A DNA stretch of 64,000 nt from Streptomyces carminius (GTDB taxonomy: Bacteria > Actinomycetota > Actinomycetes > Streptomycetales > Streptomycetaceae). This document shows positions 1 to 8,143 of the stretch, piece by piece (the first letter of the stretch is position 1; the number at the start of each line of letters is the position of its first letter). The stretch is from positions 372,001 through 436,000 of the forward strand of contig NZ_PGGW01000067.1 in assembly GCF_002794255.1 (NCBI RefSeq), given 5' to 3'. The translations under genes were made by a program, and so were the position numbers. The notes under the pieces are model-generated. The model did no database searches and was not told the origin of the DNA. It worked only from the letters and a program-made list of their open reading frames with translations.

Positions 1-2
1 AG

Positions 3-857
3 TCGCTCACCAGCGCCGACATCGCCACCGACCCCCGGATCACGGCGGGTACGGAGCGCTGGAAGGGCATGGGGCCGGCGGTGGCGGTTCCCATGGGTGC
101 CGAGGGAGCGCACGGCGCGCTGCTGCTGGTGCGCCGGGAGGGGCAGGCCGCGTTCTCCGGGACGGAGACGGCACCGCTGCTGTCGTTCGCCGCGCAGGCC
201 GCGGTCGCGATGGAGCTGGCGGAGCGGCGGCAGGCCGCCGAGCAGGTCGCGCTGCTGGAGGACCGGGACCGCATCGCCCGCGATCTGCACGACCTGGCCA
301 TCCAGCGGCTCTTCGCCACGGGGATGACACTGCAGAGCGCGGTGCGTTTCGTCCAGCACGAGGAGGCGAGCGAGCGGCTGCTGCGGGCCGTGGACGACCT
401 GGACGAGACGATCAAGATCATCAGATCGACGATCTTCGGGCTGCGCAGCCACGGCACCGGTCCGGCCGGGCACGGACTGCGGGTACGGGTGGCGAAGGTG
501 GTGGAGGACGCGGTGCGGAACCTGGGCTTCACCCCGGCGCTGCGCATGGAAGGGCTGCTGGACACCGACGTGCCGCCGCCCGTCGCGGACCACCTGGTCG
601 CGGTACTGGCGGAGGCGCTGTCCAACGTGGCGCGGCACGCGCGGGCCACGGCGGCCGAGGTCTCCCTCACGGTCGGGTCCGGCACCCTGACCGCGGTCGT
701 GGGCGACAACGGGGTGGGCATCCCCGAGGGAGGCCGCCGCAGCGGTCTGCGGAACCTCGCGGAGCGGGCCGCGAAGCTCGGCGGCGAGCTGCTGGTCGAG
801 GCACCCGAGGGCCGGGGCAGCCGGCTGACCTGGCGGGTGCCGCTGGGCCGGGGCTGA
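3..857 (+). CDS. GAF-domain sensor histidine kinase, DevS/DosT/OsdK-like (5' truncated by window edge)
   Basis: C-terminal part of a two-component sensor kinase; the reading frame is open from the left edge, so the start lies outside. The fragment starts in the end of a GAF domain (to about residue 75), then an HisKA_3 dimerisation/phosphoacceptor helix with RIARDLHDLAIQRLF, the His being the autophosphorylation site. A HATPase_c domain follows, with LAEALSNVARHA (N box) and DNGVGIP (G1). This order is that of mycobacterial DevS/DosT and Streptomyces OsdK, which sense redox, O2 or NO through GAF domains. Universal stress, nitroreductase and PPDK genes nearby support a hypoxia/dormancy role. 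The cognate regulator is not in the window. The haem-binding GAF cannot be checked here. Confidence 0.85.
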   Translation, partial: SLTSADIATDPRITAGTERWKGMGPAVAVPMGAEGAHGALLLVRREGQAAFSGTETAPLLSFAAQAAVAMELAERRQAAEQVALLEDRDRIARDLHDLAIQRLFATGMTLQSAVRFVQHEEASERLLRAVDDLDETIKIIRSTIFGLRSHGTGPAGHGLRVRVAKVVEDAVRNLGFTPALRMEGLLDTDVPPPVADHLVAVLAEALSNVARHARATAAEVSLTVGSGTLTAVVGDNGVGIPEGGRRSGLRNLAERAAKLGGELLVEAPEGRGSRLTWRVPLGRG

Positions 858-875
858 CCCTCCCGCCCCGCCGGG

Positions 876-1850
876 TCAGGGACCGGTCTCCAGTACCTCC
901 CGGGCCGAACGGCGCGGGGTGGCGGGCCCCTCGGGGCCGTAGCCGAGGCGGATGAGCAACTGGACGTGACGGGGACGGCCGGCGCCCTCGCCCAGCGCGG
1001 CGCGCAGGTCGGGCCACTCCAGGGCCTGGTGCAGCAGAGTGGTCCGCACCGAGCGCGCGGTGGCGGCCAGCAGGACGTGCTCCAGCGCCTGGCCCGCGCG
1101 CAGCCAGTCCGCCCGCCGGTCGTGGGCGGTGGCGAGGACGGCGACGGTGGGGCGCGGCTCGAAGCGGACCGGCGGCCCGCAGGCCGCGCCCACTCCGGAG
1201 AAGTCCCGCAGGGGCAGCCGTCCGCCGGCGTCCCGCCGGCCGACCACGGAGCCGGGCAGCCCGTCGGAGGCGCCCTCGCGCAGCCAGGCACGGCCCTCCG
1301 CGCGCCGCTCGGCGGTCTCGGCGTTGCGGCGTTCGGCCTGGCCGGTCAGCCTCAGCAGGCGGGTGGTCTCCGCAACCGTGGGGAACCACAGCGAGGCGCC
1401 CTCCACCCGGGCGGCCTCGACCAGTTCCGCGGTCGTCCCGGGCGGCAGCGGATGCCCGGAGAACGGGAAGTGGCTGCTGTGCCGCCGCCACAGGGCGTCG
1501 TACAGCCCGGGGCGGTGGCGGCGGCTCACGCACACCCCGCGGGCGAGGAGGACGGTGGCCAGCAGATCGGGTTCGGCGGGGGAGGGCAGCGTCCGTACGA
1601 CGGGTTCCCAGCCGGTGTGGGCCGCGGCCACCCGCAGGTTGAACAGGGCGGCACCGACCGAGATGTGCAGGGCCCGGCCCACCGGGTCGGCGTGCCGCAG
1701 GGCACGCCCGGCGACCGCCCGCACCTGGAGGGTGGCGGTGTCGGGGTCCAGCCGGTAGTGCCAGGGCTGGGTGTTGTGGATGGACGGTGCGGCCACGGCG
1801 GCGGAGACGAGCTTCTCCAGGGCCGTCGCGTCCAGTGTGGTGGGCGGCAT
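876..1850 (-). CDS. Acg-family FMN-binding nitroreductase-like protein
   Basis: A 324-residue protein of the Acg family (Rv2032-like), a divergent nitroreductase fold that holds FMN but is often thought catalytically reduced. The N-terminal stretch SAAVAAPSIHNTQPWHYR is the family's hallmark flavin-pocket motif. A second typical motif, RRHSSHFPFSG, lies mid-protein. Acg genes belong to the DosR dormancy regulon in mycobacteria. Here the gene converges on the sensor kinase with only 18 bases between stops. I chose the ATG at 1850 because GGGAGG precedes it by 7 bases; a GTG 27 bases upstream is also in frame. Family is confident, substrate unknown. Confidence 0.85.
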   Translation of the reverse strand: MPPTTLDATALEKLVSAAVAAPSIHNTQPWHYRLDPDTATLQVRAVAGRALRHADPVGRALHISVGAALFNLRVAAAHTGWEPVVRTLPSPAEPDLLATVLLARGVCVSRRHRPGLYDALWRRHSSHFPFSGHPLPPGTTAELVEAARVEGASLWFPTVAETTRLLRLTGQAERRNAETAERRAEGRAWLREGASDGLPGSVVGRRDAGGRLPLRDFSGVGAACGPPVRFEPRPTVAVLATAHDRRADWLRAGQALEHVLLAATARSVRTTLLHQALEWPDLRAALGEGAGRPRHVQLLIRLGYGPEGPATPRRSAREVLETGP

Positions 1851-1934
1851 GGGCTTTCCTCCCGGTCCGGCTGCCACCAGCCTGCCGCCCGGGTCCCGTG
1901 CCGGGGAGTGCCGATGGTCCCGGCGGCCGTGCCG

Positions 1935-1951
1935 ACCGGGCCATGCCCCGT
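1935..1951. promoter_or_regulatory. Imperfect palindrome between Acg gene and tetR
   Basis: A 17-base interrupted palindrome (arms AC-GGGC and GCCC-GT around CAT) lies about 85 bases upstream of the Acg start. It resembles other GGGC/GCCC palindromes in the island and may be a response-regulator site. This is inference only; in GC-rich DNA such matches occur by chance. Confidence 0.25.
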
Positions 1952-2010
1952 CCTGCGCGCGGTCCGCCCGCCGGGAATGCCGCCCGCGCGGAGGAGCTTC
2001 CGGGGTCTTG

Positions 2011-2022
2011 GAGCACTGTTCT
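2011..2022 (+). promoter_or_regulatory. Candidate TetR operator, site A (GAGCACTGTTCT)
   Basis: A 12-base motif ending 5 bases upstream of the tetR -35 box. It matches GAGCACTGNTCT exactly, as do two sites upstream of the DUF4260 gene at 3020-3031 and 3072-3083. The position fits autoregulation by the TetR protein. Confidence 0.5.
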
Positions 2023-2027
2023 CGCCG

Positions 2028-2056
2028 TTGATCGGCGCTCCGGCCGATGGCAGGCT
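2028..2056 (+). promoter_or_regulatory. Predicted promoter of the tetR gene (leaderless)
   Basis: TTGATC (2028-2033), a 17-base spacer and CAGGCT (2051-2056) form a plausible sigma-70-type promoter. The ATG at 2063 lies 7 bases after the -10 box, so the mRNA probably starts at or next to the start codon. There is no Shine-Dalgarno sequence before this ATG, consistent with a leaderless transcript. Confidence 0.5.
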
Positions 2057-2062
2057 GAGCGC

Positions 2063-2806
2063 ATGGGAGCGATCAAGGGGGCCAGGGAACGGGCCCGGAG
2101 CGAGATCACGGCGAGCATCAAGGACGAGGCGCGGCGTCAGCTCGCCGACACCGGGGCGGCCCAGCTGTCGGTGCGAGCGGTGGCGCGCGCGCTCGGCATG
2201 GTGTCATCCGCCGTCTACCGCTACTTCCCCAGCCGCGACGAACTCCTGACCGCGCTCATCGTCGACGCCTACGACGCGCTGGGCCTGCAGGCCGAGACCG
2301 CCCTGGGGGCCGCCGCCCCGGACGCGGCCCCGGTCGACCGGTGGATCGCGGTGTGCGGGGCGGCCCGGGCCTGGGCGCTGGCGCACCCGCACGAGTACGC
2401 GCTGATCTACGGTTCGCCCGTGCCCGGTTACGCGGCCCCGCGGGACACCGTCGCCCCCGCCTCGCGCCTGGCCCGGACCCTGCTCCGGATCGCCTCGGAC
2501 GCCCACGCCGCGGGCGAGCTGGCACCGCCGCCGGCCGGTGAGCCGCCGTCCGCAGTGCGGTGCGACGGCGGCCGGCTCGCGGCCGAACTGGCCCCGGGGC
2601 TGCCGGCCGCCAACGCCGCCTCCCTGGTGGCCGCCTGGGCGCAGCTGTTCGGCCTCATCGGGTTCGAGGTCTTCGGGCAGCTGGACAACGTCATCGGGGA
2701 CCGGGCCCGGCGGGACTTCTTCGTCCACGCCTGCGCGGGTCTCGCCCGCGGGGTGGGCCTCACGGTGCGGCATGCCCGCGGTCCCGGGGTGAACGAGCCG
2801 TCCTGA
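2063..2806 (+). CDS. TetR/AcrR-family transcriptional regulator
   Basis: A 247-residue one-component regulator. The N-terminal TetR_N helix-turn-helix spans about residues 10-60, with LSVRAVARALGMVSSAVYRYF (positions 38-58) as the recognition helix and the family's F/Y turn. The C-terminal ligand-binding half carries a WHG-type domain (GFEVFGQLDN). The reading frame extends upstream, but this ATG is the only start that keeps a compact TetR N-terminus and it sits 7 bases after a promoter -10 box. It probably regulates itself and the next gene (DUF4260) through the GAGCACTGNTCT sites. Ligand unknown. Confidence 0.88.
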   Translation: MGAIKGARERARSEITASIKDEARRQLADTGAAQLSVRAVARALGMVSSAVYRYFPSRDELLTALIVDAYDALGLQAETALGAAAPDAAPVDRWIAVCGAARAWALAHPHEYALIYGSPVPGYAAPRDTVAPASRLARTLLRIASDAHAAGELAPPPAGEPPSAVRCDGGRLAAELAPGLPAANAASLVAAWAQLFGLIGFEVFGQLDNVIGDRARRDFFVHACAGLARGVGLTVRHARGPGVNEPS

Positions 2807-3019
2807 CCCGTACCCCGGGCCCCGGCGGCCGTCTCCCGCTCGGGCGGCCGGAGGGCGAAGCCCGCGTGCGCGACCGCCCCGGTGCCGCCGTCCGTCCTGC
2901 CGCACGAGCGCCGCGCGGCACCCGGAGGAGACCGCGCCGCGGGTGAGGGGCCATCGTCCGGCGGACCTCCGCGGCCGGGTGCCTCCACCGCACCGCGAGT
3001 GTCCTTGCCGTATGGGCGA

Positions 3020-3031
3020 GAGCACTGCTCT
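3020..3031 (+). promoter_or_regulatory. Candidate TetR operator, site B (GAGCACTGCTCT)
   Basis: Exact match to GAGCACTGNTCT and the core of a perfect 13-base palindrome (3019-3031). It abuts a TTGACG box at 3031-3036 that could be a -35 element, so a bound repressor would block polymerase. Confidence 0.5.
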
Positions 3032-3053
3032 TGACGGTGACCGCGGAAGTGGA

Positions 3054-3083
3054 GATCATTGATCTTGTTGTAGATCAGTGCTC
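3054..3083. promoter_or_regulatory. Inverted pair of operator half-sites upstream of DUF4260 gene (sites D and C)
   Basis: Site C on the minus strand (3072-3083) reads GAGCACTGATCT, an exact GAGCACTGNTCT match. Site D on the plus strand (3054-3065) matches 10 of 12. They face each other across 6 bases, and their inner parts form a perfect palindrome TGATCT-N6-AGATCA at 3060-3077. This looks like a dimer-of-dimers operator for the neighbouring TetR protein. Confidence 0.5.
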
Positions 3084-3138
3084 TCTCGCTGGGTGGTCGC
3101 CCGTGCCCGGGGCCGCTCCGAGCTCCGGAAGGACCGAC

Positions 3139-3564
3139 ATGACCGACACGACCGACGCCCACCCGCCGGCCGGCACCGCCGGCACCACCCCTGGCGTGGT
3201 CACCGGCCGGCCACTGGCCTGGCTGCGTGCCGAGGCACTGGCCACCGGCCTCGCCGGCCTCGCCGTCTTCGCCGCCACCGGGCAGCCCTGGTGGCTGGTC
3301 CCGGCACTGCTCCTGGTGCCCGACCTGTTCATGCTCGGCTATCTCGCGGGCCCGAGGGCGGGTGCCTGGGTCTACAACCTCGCGCACTCGGCGCCGCTGC
3401 CGCTGGCCCTGCTCGCCGCCGGCCTCGGGTGGGACGTCACCGCGCTGACCGTGGCCGGCGCCATCGGCCTGGCCCACATCGGACTCGACCGGGTGATCAA
3501 GGCGGGCCTCAAGTACGACCACGGCTTCGCCATCACCCACCTGGGTGTGTGGGAGAGGCGCTGA
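3139..3564 (+). CDS. DUF4260 family membrane protein
   Basis: A 141-residue protein with a short polar N-terminus and about four hydrophobic segments from residue 30 on. Its conserved block around GYLAGPRAGAWVYNLAHS and the C-terminal HIGLDRVIKAGLKYDHGF are DUF4260 signatures. The function of the family is unknown. The ATG at 3139 has GGAAGGA 5 bases upstream; a longer in-frame start at 3031 lies inside the operator region and is unlikely. The gene is probably controlled by the upstream TetR regulator because both promoters carry the same motif. It converges on the flavodoxin gene. Confidence 0.85.
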   Translation: MTDTTDAHPPAGTAGTTPGVVTGRPLAWLRAEALATGLAGLAVFAATGQPWWLVPALLLVPDLFMLGYLAGPRAGAWVYNLAHSAPLPLALLAAGLGWDVTALTVAGAIGLAHIGLDRVIKAGLKYDHGFAITHLGVWERR

Positions 3565-3577
3565 GGGCCCGGCGGTC

Positions 3578-3619
3578 CGGCCGTACTGCCCGGCCCGGCC
3601 GGACCGGGCAGCACGGCCG
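3578..3619. terminator. Bidirectional hairpin between DUF4260 and flavodoxin genes
   Basis: Arms of 16 bases (3578-3593 and 3604-3619) with one A/C mismatch, between two convergent stop codons. No U-tract, as is usual in Streptomyces. Confidence 0.7.
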
Positions 3620-3628
3620 CGGTGTCCC

Positions 3629-4150
3629 TCAGCCCCCCGGGCCCTCCGGGGAGTCCTCGGCGAGTTCGGCCGCGACCGAGTGGGCCCAGCGGCGGATCCG
3701 CTCGCGGTCGCGGAAGTCCCCGCCCTTGCCCTGCTTGACGATCTGCCGGGCGACGAACCCCCTGGCGCCCTCGGTGAGACTGCCGCCGAAGGTGGCGTGG
3801 CCGCGGGCGCCGACGCGTGCCGCGATGCGGGCCGGGCCGGGGGCGGGCGGGATGTCGCGCTCGCCGGCGGAGGCGTCCAGCGGACCGCTGCTGAACAGCC
3901 ACACCGGCCGGCGGGCCAGGGCCTGCCGGTGGTGCCGGGCGAGACGGACGGCGTCGTGCCGCCAGCGCCCGGCGTACAGGCCGGAGCCCAGCAGGACGGC
4001 GTCGTAGCCGCCGGGGTCGCCCACCTCGGCGGCGGGCAGCACGTCGGTGTCCAGGCCCTTCTCGCGCAGAGCGGCGCCGACCCATTCGGCGATCTCCGCG
4101 GTGGAGCCGTTCTTGGTGCCGTAGGCGACGAGCACGCGCTGTGCGGTCAT
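3629..4150 (-). CDS. Flavodoxin-domain protein (HemG-like)
   Basis: A 173-residue flavodoxin. The N-terminal VLVAYGTKNGSTAEIAEWVG is the beta-strand and FMN phosphate-binding loop (T-x-N-G-S-T). VLLGSGLYAGRWR contains the second flavin-contacting loop. Length and motifs match the flavodoxin/protoporphyrinogen IX dehydrogenase-like proteins common in actinobacteria. The ATG at 4150 follows an AGGAAGAAGG purine stretch. It lies 143 bases downstream of the CBS protein gene in the same direction, so it may be its own unit or the last gene of that operon. Electron partner unknown. Confidence 0.8.
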   Translation of the reverse strand: MTAQRVLVAYGTKNGSTAEIAEWVGAALREKGLDTDVLPAAEVGDPGGYDAVLLGSGLYAGRWRHDAVRLARHHRQALARRPVWLFSSGPLDASAGERDIPPAPGPARIAARVGARGHATFGGSLTEGARGFVARQIVKQGKGGDFRDRERIRRWAHSVAAELAEDSPEGPGG

Positions 4151-4293
4151 CTCCGATCGCCTTCTTCCTGTCGGTTTTTCCATCGATTTGTCGATCTGTC
4201 GGTTCGGCACCCCGCGGTCCTGTGGTCCGTGGCTCCGCCGACCGTGACGGTGCGGGTGCCCGCCTCGCAACGGCCGGCGGAACGGCCGGCGGC

Positions 4294-5013
4294 TCACCGG
4301 CCGTGCAGCCACCACAGATCGCCGATGCCGTGCAGCAGGGCCGGCTCCTCGGGCCGCAGCCGGGTGTCGTCCAGCCGGGCGGTGAGCCGGTCGACGACGG
4401 CGACCACCCCCTCGACCCGGCCGGCCATCCGCAGGGCTATGGGGATGTCGGTACTGCGCTCGACCCGTCCGGTCAGGGTGACCACACCGTCGGTGACGGT
4501 GACGGTGACGGTGTCCGGCGGAATCCACAGGGCCCGCACCAGCACGTCGTCGATCACCTCGGCACGGATCTCGGCGTCCGGGCGGAGGAAGACGCCCAGC
4601 AGGTCACGGCGGGTGACGATGCCGACCAGCCGGTCCTCCTCGTCCAGCACCGGAAGCCGCTGGACCCGGTGCTCGACCATGGTGCGGGCCGCGCGCGGCA
4701 CGGAGTCCAGGGCTTGGACGGTGACGGCCGGCGCGGTCATCAGCTCACCCGCGGTGCGGGCCTCGGCCGCGTCGGCCCGGTGGCGGGCGGTGCGGCTCAG
4801 CGGGCGCCGGCCGGCGCCCGGGTCCTGGTGGGCCTGGTGGTTCAGCAGATCGCTCTCGGAGACGACACCGAGGACCTTGTCGTCGTCGTCGACGACCGGG
4901 AGGCCGCTGATGCCGTGCCGGGCGAGCAGCTCGGTGATCCGCTTGAACGGTGTGCCGGGGGTGGCGGTGACCACGTCGGCGGTCATCACGGCTCCGACGA
5001 CTCGGTGCTTCAT
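4294..5013 (-). CDS. Tandem CBS domain plus BON domain protein
   Basis: A 239-residue cytosolic protein. CBS1 lies at about residues 8-60 (ISGLPVVDDDDKVLGVVSE), CBS2 at 90-145 (VQRLPVLDEEDRLVGIVTR) and a BON domain at 150-215 (VTVTDGVVTLTGRVERSTD). CBS pairs bind adenine nucleotides and sense energy charge; CBS proteins are frequent DosR/OsdR regulon members. It starts 32 bases after the GNAT-acyl-CoA synthetase stop, so the two are probably co-transcribed. The target it reports to is unknown. Confidence 0.88.
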   Translation of the reverse strand: MKHRVVGAVMTADVVTATPGTPFKRITELLARHGISGLPVVDDDDKVLGVVSESDLLNHQAHQDPGAGRRPLSRTARHRADAAEARTAGELMTAPAVTVQALDSVPRAARTMVEHRVQRLPVLDEEDRLVGIVTRRDLLGVFLRPDAEIRAEVIDDVLVRALWIPPDTVTVTVTDGVVTLTGRVERSTDIPIALRMAGRVEGVVAVVDRLTARLDDTRLRPEEPALLHGIGDLWWLHGR

Positions 5014-5045
5014 GGTTCTCTCCGTTCCTCTTGCCGTCGGAGCGC

Positions 5046-7868
5046 TCAGCGCAGCCGGCGCAGATGGGGGTCGTGGGCGCGCCGCGGCAGCAGCCGGACG
5101 CGGGCGTCGACGGCGGTGACGCCGTCCGGCCGGGCCAGCAGGGGGTTGATCTCGGCCTCGGCGAGCTCGGGCAGGTCGCAGGCCATCGTGGAGAGCCGCA
5201 GCAGGGTCTGCTCCAGCCCGTCCAGATCGGCCGGAGGGCCGCCGCGGTGGCCGAACAGCAGCGGCGCGCAGCGTGGTGCGGTGAGCAGGTCGCGGACGTC
5301 CCGGTCGGTGAGCGGGGCGAGCCGGGCGGCATGGTCGGCCAGCACGTCGGTGGCGGTGCCGCCCAGACCGAACAGCACCAGCGGACCGAAGACCTCGTCC
5401 TGGACGACACCGGCGACCAGCTCGGTGCCGCGCCGGGCCATGGGCTGGACGACCGCGCCGGTCATCACGTCGCCCAGCCGGGCGGTCAGCTCCCGCCAGG
5501 CGGCCCGCACCCGGTGCTCGCCGGCCAGATCGAGGACGACCGCGCCCTGGTCGGACTTGTGGACCAGGCCGGGCCAGTGCGCCTTGAGCGCGACCCGGCC
5601 GTCCGGTCCCTCTGACCCGTCCGGTCCCTCCGGTCCGCCCGCGGCGGACAGCGCGGCCGCGGCGGCGACGGCCGCGTCCTCGTTCCCGGCCCAGATCTGG
5701 GGCAGCCGGAGGACGCCGTACAGGTCCAGCAGCCGCGCGCAGTGGCGCGGGTCGAGCCAGCCGCCGCCGGGGTGCTCGGCGAGGAAGCCGGCGACCAGGG
5801 CGCGGGCGGCGTCCCGGGCGGCGGCGTGGGCGGTGCCGGTCAGACCGTCGATCTCGGGGACGGTGCCGGACGGGCGGCCGAGCCAGCGGGTGCGCTCGAC
5901 GGCGCGGGCCAGGGCGCGGGCGGCGTCCTGGGGGTCGGCGTAGACCGGCAGCGCGCTGCCGTCGGGGTGCCCGGTGGGCAGCAGCCGGACGCGTTCGCCC
6001 TGGTCGGGCAGGACGGCGGCGAAGGTCTTGGCGGGGTGGTCGCCGGCGGTGCGCAGCAGGGCGCGGACCGGGTCGTCGCCGGTGGCCCGGACGGTGGCGG
6101 TGGGCACCAGCACCACCAGGACGGCGTCGATGTCACTCCGGCGGGCCAGCCGGTCCAGGCAGGCGGCCAGCTCGGTGCCGCCGACGGCGGCCGTGGTGTC
6201 CACCGGGTTGCCGGCGGCCGCCCCGGCCGGCAGGGCGACGCCCAGTTCGGCGGCGAGGGCGGCGGGCAGTTCGGGGACGGTCAGGCCGGCCTCGACGCAG
6301 GCATCGGCGGCCAGCACCCCGGCGCCGCCGGCGTTGGATACCACCGCGACGCGGGAGCCGGTCGGCAGTGGCTGGGAGTGCAGCAGGGCGGCGGCGTCCA
6401 GCAGTTCGCCGATGGAGCGGGTGGCGATGACGCCGGCCTGGGTGAACAGGGCCCGGCGGGTCATGGTGGGAGTGGCCGCGGCGGCGGTGTGGGAGGCGGC
6501 GGCGCGTCGGCCGGCCGCCGAGCGGCCCGCGTCGACGGTCAGCACCGGCATGTGCCGGGCGACGCGGCGGGCGGTGCGGGAAAAAGCGCGGGGGTTGCCG
6601 AAGGACTCCAGGTGCAGCAGGGCCAGGTCGGTGCGGCCGTCGCCCTCCCACCACTGGAGCAGGTCGTTGCCGCTGACGTCGTACTTGTCGCCGAGGGAGA
6701 CGAAGCTGGACACGCCGATGCCCAGCCGGGCGAGCCCGCCGAGCAGGGCGATGCCGACGCCGCCGGACTGCACCGCGACCCCGGCGCTGCCGGGCAGCGG
6801 GCGGTGGGCGGCGAAGGTGGCGTCCAGCCGGATGCCGTCCTCGGTGTTGGCGATGCCCAGGCAGTTGGGGCCGACCAGGCGCATGCCGTAGTGGCGGCAG
6901 GTGGCCAGCAGGGCGGCCCCCTGCTCGGCGTCCAGCCCGGAGGTGAGCACCACCAGGGCGCGGACGCCGCTCTTGCCGCACTGCCGGGCCGTCTCGGGCA
7001 CGGCGTGCGCGGGGACGGTCAGGACGGCCAGTTCGGGGGCCTTGGGCAGGACGGCCACCGACGGGTAGCAGGGGGTGCGCTCGACGACCGAGGCGTGCGG
7101 GTTGACGGCCAGCAGCCGGCCGGTGAAACCGGCGCGGTGCAGATTGCGCAGGACGGCCCGGCCCACCGAGCCCTCGGCGCGGCCGGCGCCGACCACGGCG
7201 ATCGAGCGGGGGCGCAGCAGCGGGCGGAGGCTGGCGGCGTCGGCGGTGCGGCCGCGTTCGTCGACCGACGCCAGGTAGTGCTCGTCGGGGTCGAGCAGGA
7301 TCTCGCAGCGCACCTCGCCGCCGTCGAGGCGGCGGGTGGTGCGCAGCCCGAGGTCGGCGAAGACCCGCAGTACGGCGTGGTTGCCGGCCAGGGCCCCGGC
7401 GGTGAAGGCGGTGACGCCCTCGGCGCGTGCGGCGTGCACCAGGTGCTCCAGCAGCAGGGTGCCCACGCCGTGGTGGCGGAAGTCGTCGGCGACGGCCAGG
7501 GCGACCTCCGCGGTGGTGACGGGCGCCCCGCCGGCGACGGGCGTGGCGGATCCGCCGTTCTCACCGTTCTCACCGGCCTCGCCGGCCCTGCCGCCCTCGT
7601 ACTCGGCGACGCCGACCACCCGGCCGTCGTACAGGGCCAGCAGCGCCAGGCAGCCCGGGCGCGCCGGGCCGCAGACCCGCCGGGCGGCCTGCCGCCCCGG
7701 TCCGGGGCCGGAGGCGGGGAACCGCCACCGGAGGCTCTCGGGCGACATGCGGGCGTACAGCCCCTCGACTCCGAGGCGGTCCTCGGGCCGCGCGGGGCGT
7801 ATCTCCACGGTCCTGCCGTCGGCCAGCAGCGCGTGGGCCTGCCGTACGTGTTCCGCGGTGTCCGTCAT
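5046..7868 (-). CDS. GNAT acetyltransferase fused to ADP-forming acyl-CoA synthetase
   Basis: A 940-residue fusion. Residues about 12-190 are a GNAT acetyltransferase (HHGVGTLLLEHLVHAARAEG is the acetyl-CoA loop). Residues about 215-480 are the CoA-binding and ligase-alpha domains, with VVGAGRAEGSVGRAVLRNL and a predicted phosphohistidine in AAASHTAAA. The rest holds the second ligase domain and the ATP-grasp beta part (VALKAHWPGLVHKSDQGAV). Such fusions are protein lysine acetyltransferases (Pat-type) in Streptomyces and relatives. In many of them the synthetase part only senses acyl-CoA. The usual SHTG is SHTA here, so activity is uncertain. It leads an operon with the CBS protein and diverges from the USP gene. 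Confidence 0.88.
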   Translation of the reverse strand: MTDTAEHVRQAHALLADGRTVEIRPARPEDRLGVEGLYARMSPESLRWRFPASGPGPGRQAARRVCGPARPGCLALLALYDGRVVGVAEYEGGRAGEAGENGENGGSATPVAGGAPVTTAEVALAVADDFRHHGVGTLLLEHLVHAARAEGVTAFTAGALAGNHAVLRVFADLGLRTTRRLDGGEVRCEILLDPDEHYLASVDERGRTADAASLRPLLRPRSIAVVGAGRAEGSVGRAVLRNLHRAGFTGRLLAVNPHASVVERTPCYPSVAVLPKAPELAVLTVPAHAVPETARQCGKSGVRALVVLTSGLDAEQGAALLATCRHYGMRLVGPNCLGIANTEDGIRLDATFAAHRPLPGSAGVAVQSGGVGIALLGGLARLGIGVSSFVSLGDKYDVSGNDLLQWWEGDGRTDLALLHLESFGNPRAFSRTARRVARHMPVLTVDAGRSAAGRRAAASHTAAAATPTMTRRALFTQAGVIATRSIGELLDAAALLHSQPLPTGSRVAVVSNAGGAGVLAADACVEAGLTVPELPAALAAELGVALPAGAAAGNPVDTTAAVGGTELAACLDRLARRSDIDAVLVVLVPTATVRATGDDPVRALLRTAGDHPAKTFAAVLPDQGERVRLLPTGHPDGSALPVYADPQDAARALARAVERTRWLGRPSGTVPEIDGLTGTAHAAARDAARALVAGFLAEHPGGGWLDPRHCARLLDLYGVLRLPQIWAGNEDAAVAAAAALSAAGGPEGPDGSEGPDGRVALKAHWPGLVHKSDQGAVVLDLAGEHRVRAAWRELTARLGDVMTGAVVQPMARRGTELVAGVVQDEVFGPLVLFGLGGTATDVLADHAARLAPLTDRDVRDLLTAPRCAPLLFGHRGGPPADLDGLEQTLLRLSTMACDLPELAEAEINPLLARPDGVTAVDARVRLLPRRAHDPHLRRLR

Positions 7869-7953
7869 GGCGGATCCCCTTCCGTGTGCGGTTCCGACTC
7901 CAGAGTCGGACGGCGCGGGCTCCGCCGCAGGGGCCGTGCGGGGCCCGCCGCGA

Positions 7954-7967
7954 GGGCCGTTCGGCCC
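7954..7967. promoter_or_regulatory. 14-base palindrome GGGCCG-TT-CGGCCC
   Basis: Perfect 6-base arms in the divergent region between the acetyltransferase fusion and the USP gene, about 86 bases before the fusion start. A candidate response-regulator site for the leftward promoter; inference only. Confidence 0.35.
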
Positions 7968-8026
7968 CGGTGCGGTACCGGCGGGACCGGCCGGCGGCCC
8001 GGGACGGGCCGCGTGGCCCGGGCCGC

Positions 8027-8062
8027 GGGACGGAGGGTCCCGCCGGTCGGGACCTGTGTCCC
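8027..8062. promoter_or_regulatory. Tandem DosR-box-like palindromes upstream of the USP gene
   Basis: Two palindromes: GGGAC-N5-GTCCC (8027-8041) and GGGAC-N4-GTCCC (8049-8062). Their centres are about 21 bases apart, two helical turns. The mycobacterial DosR box also has GGGAC and GTCCC arms four bases apart and is often doubled. They lie 82-117 bases upstream of the USP start codon, where activator sites are expected. Confidence 0.5.
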
Positions 8063-8143
8063 CTCTCGCCGGCGGGTACCCGGGGGCGAGCCTGGAGACA
8101 GGGCGGACCGCCGCCCGTCCGAGAACGACGTAGGGAGGAAGCC

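Larger units (their letters stand above)
2807..3138. other. Intergenic region between tetR and DUF4260 gene
   Basis: 332 bases without a supported gene. The first 200 bases show nothing beyond high GC. The last 130 hold the operator-like motifs at 3020-3031, 3054-3065 and 3072-3083, a possible -35 (TTGACG at 3031-3036) and the ribosome-binding site of the DUF4260 gene. Confidence 0.6.

Noticed and set aside
4260..4285. GGCCGGCGGAAC direct repeat before the CBS gene stop
   Set aside because: Two copies of a GC-rich decamer; too short and too common in this DNA to call.
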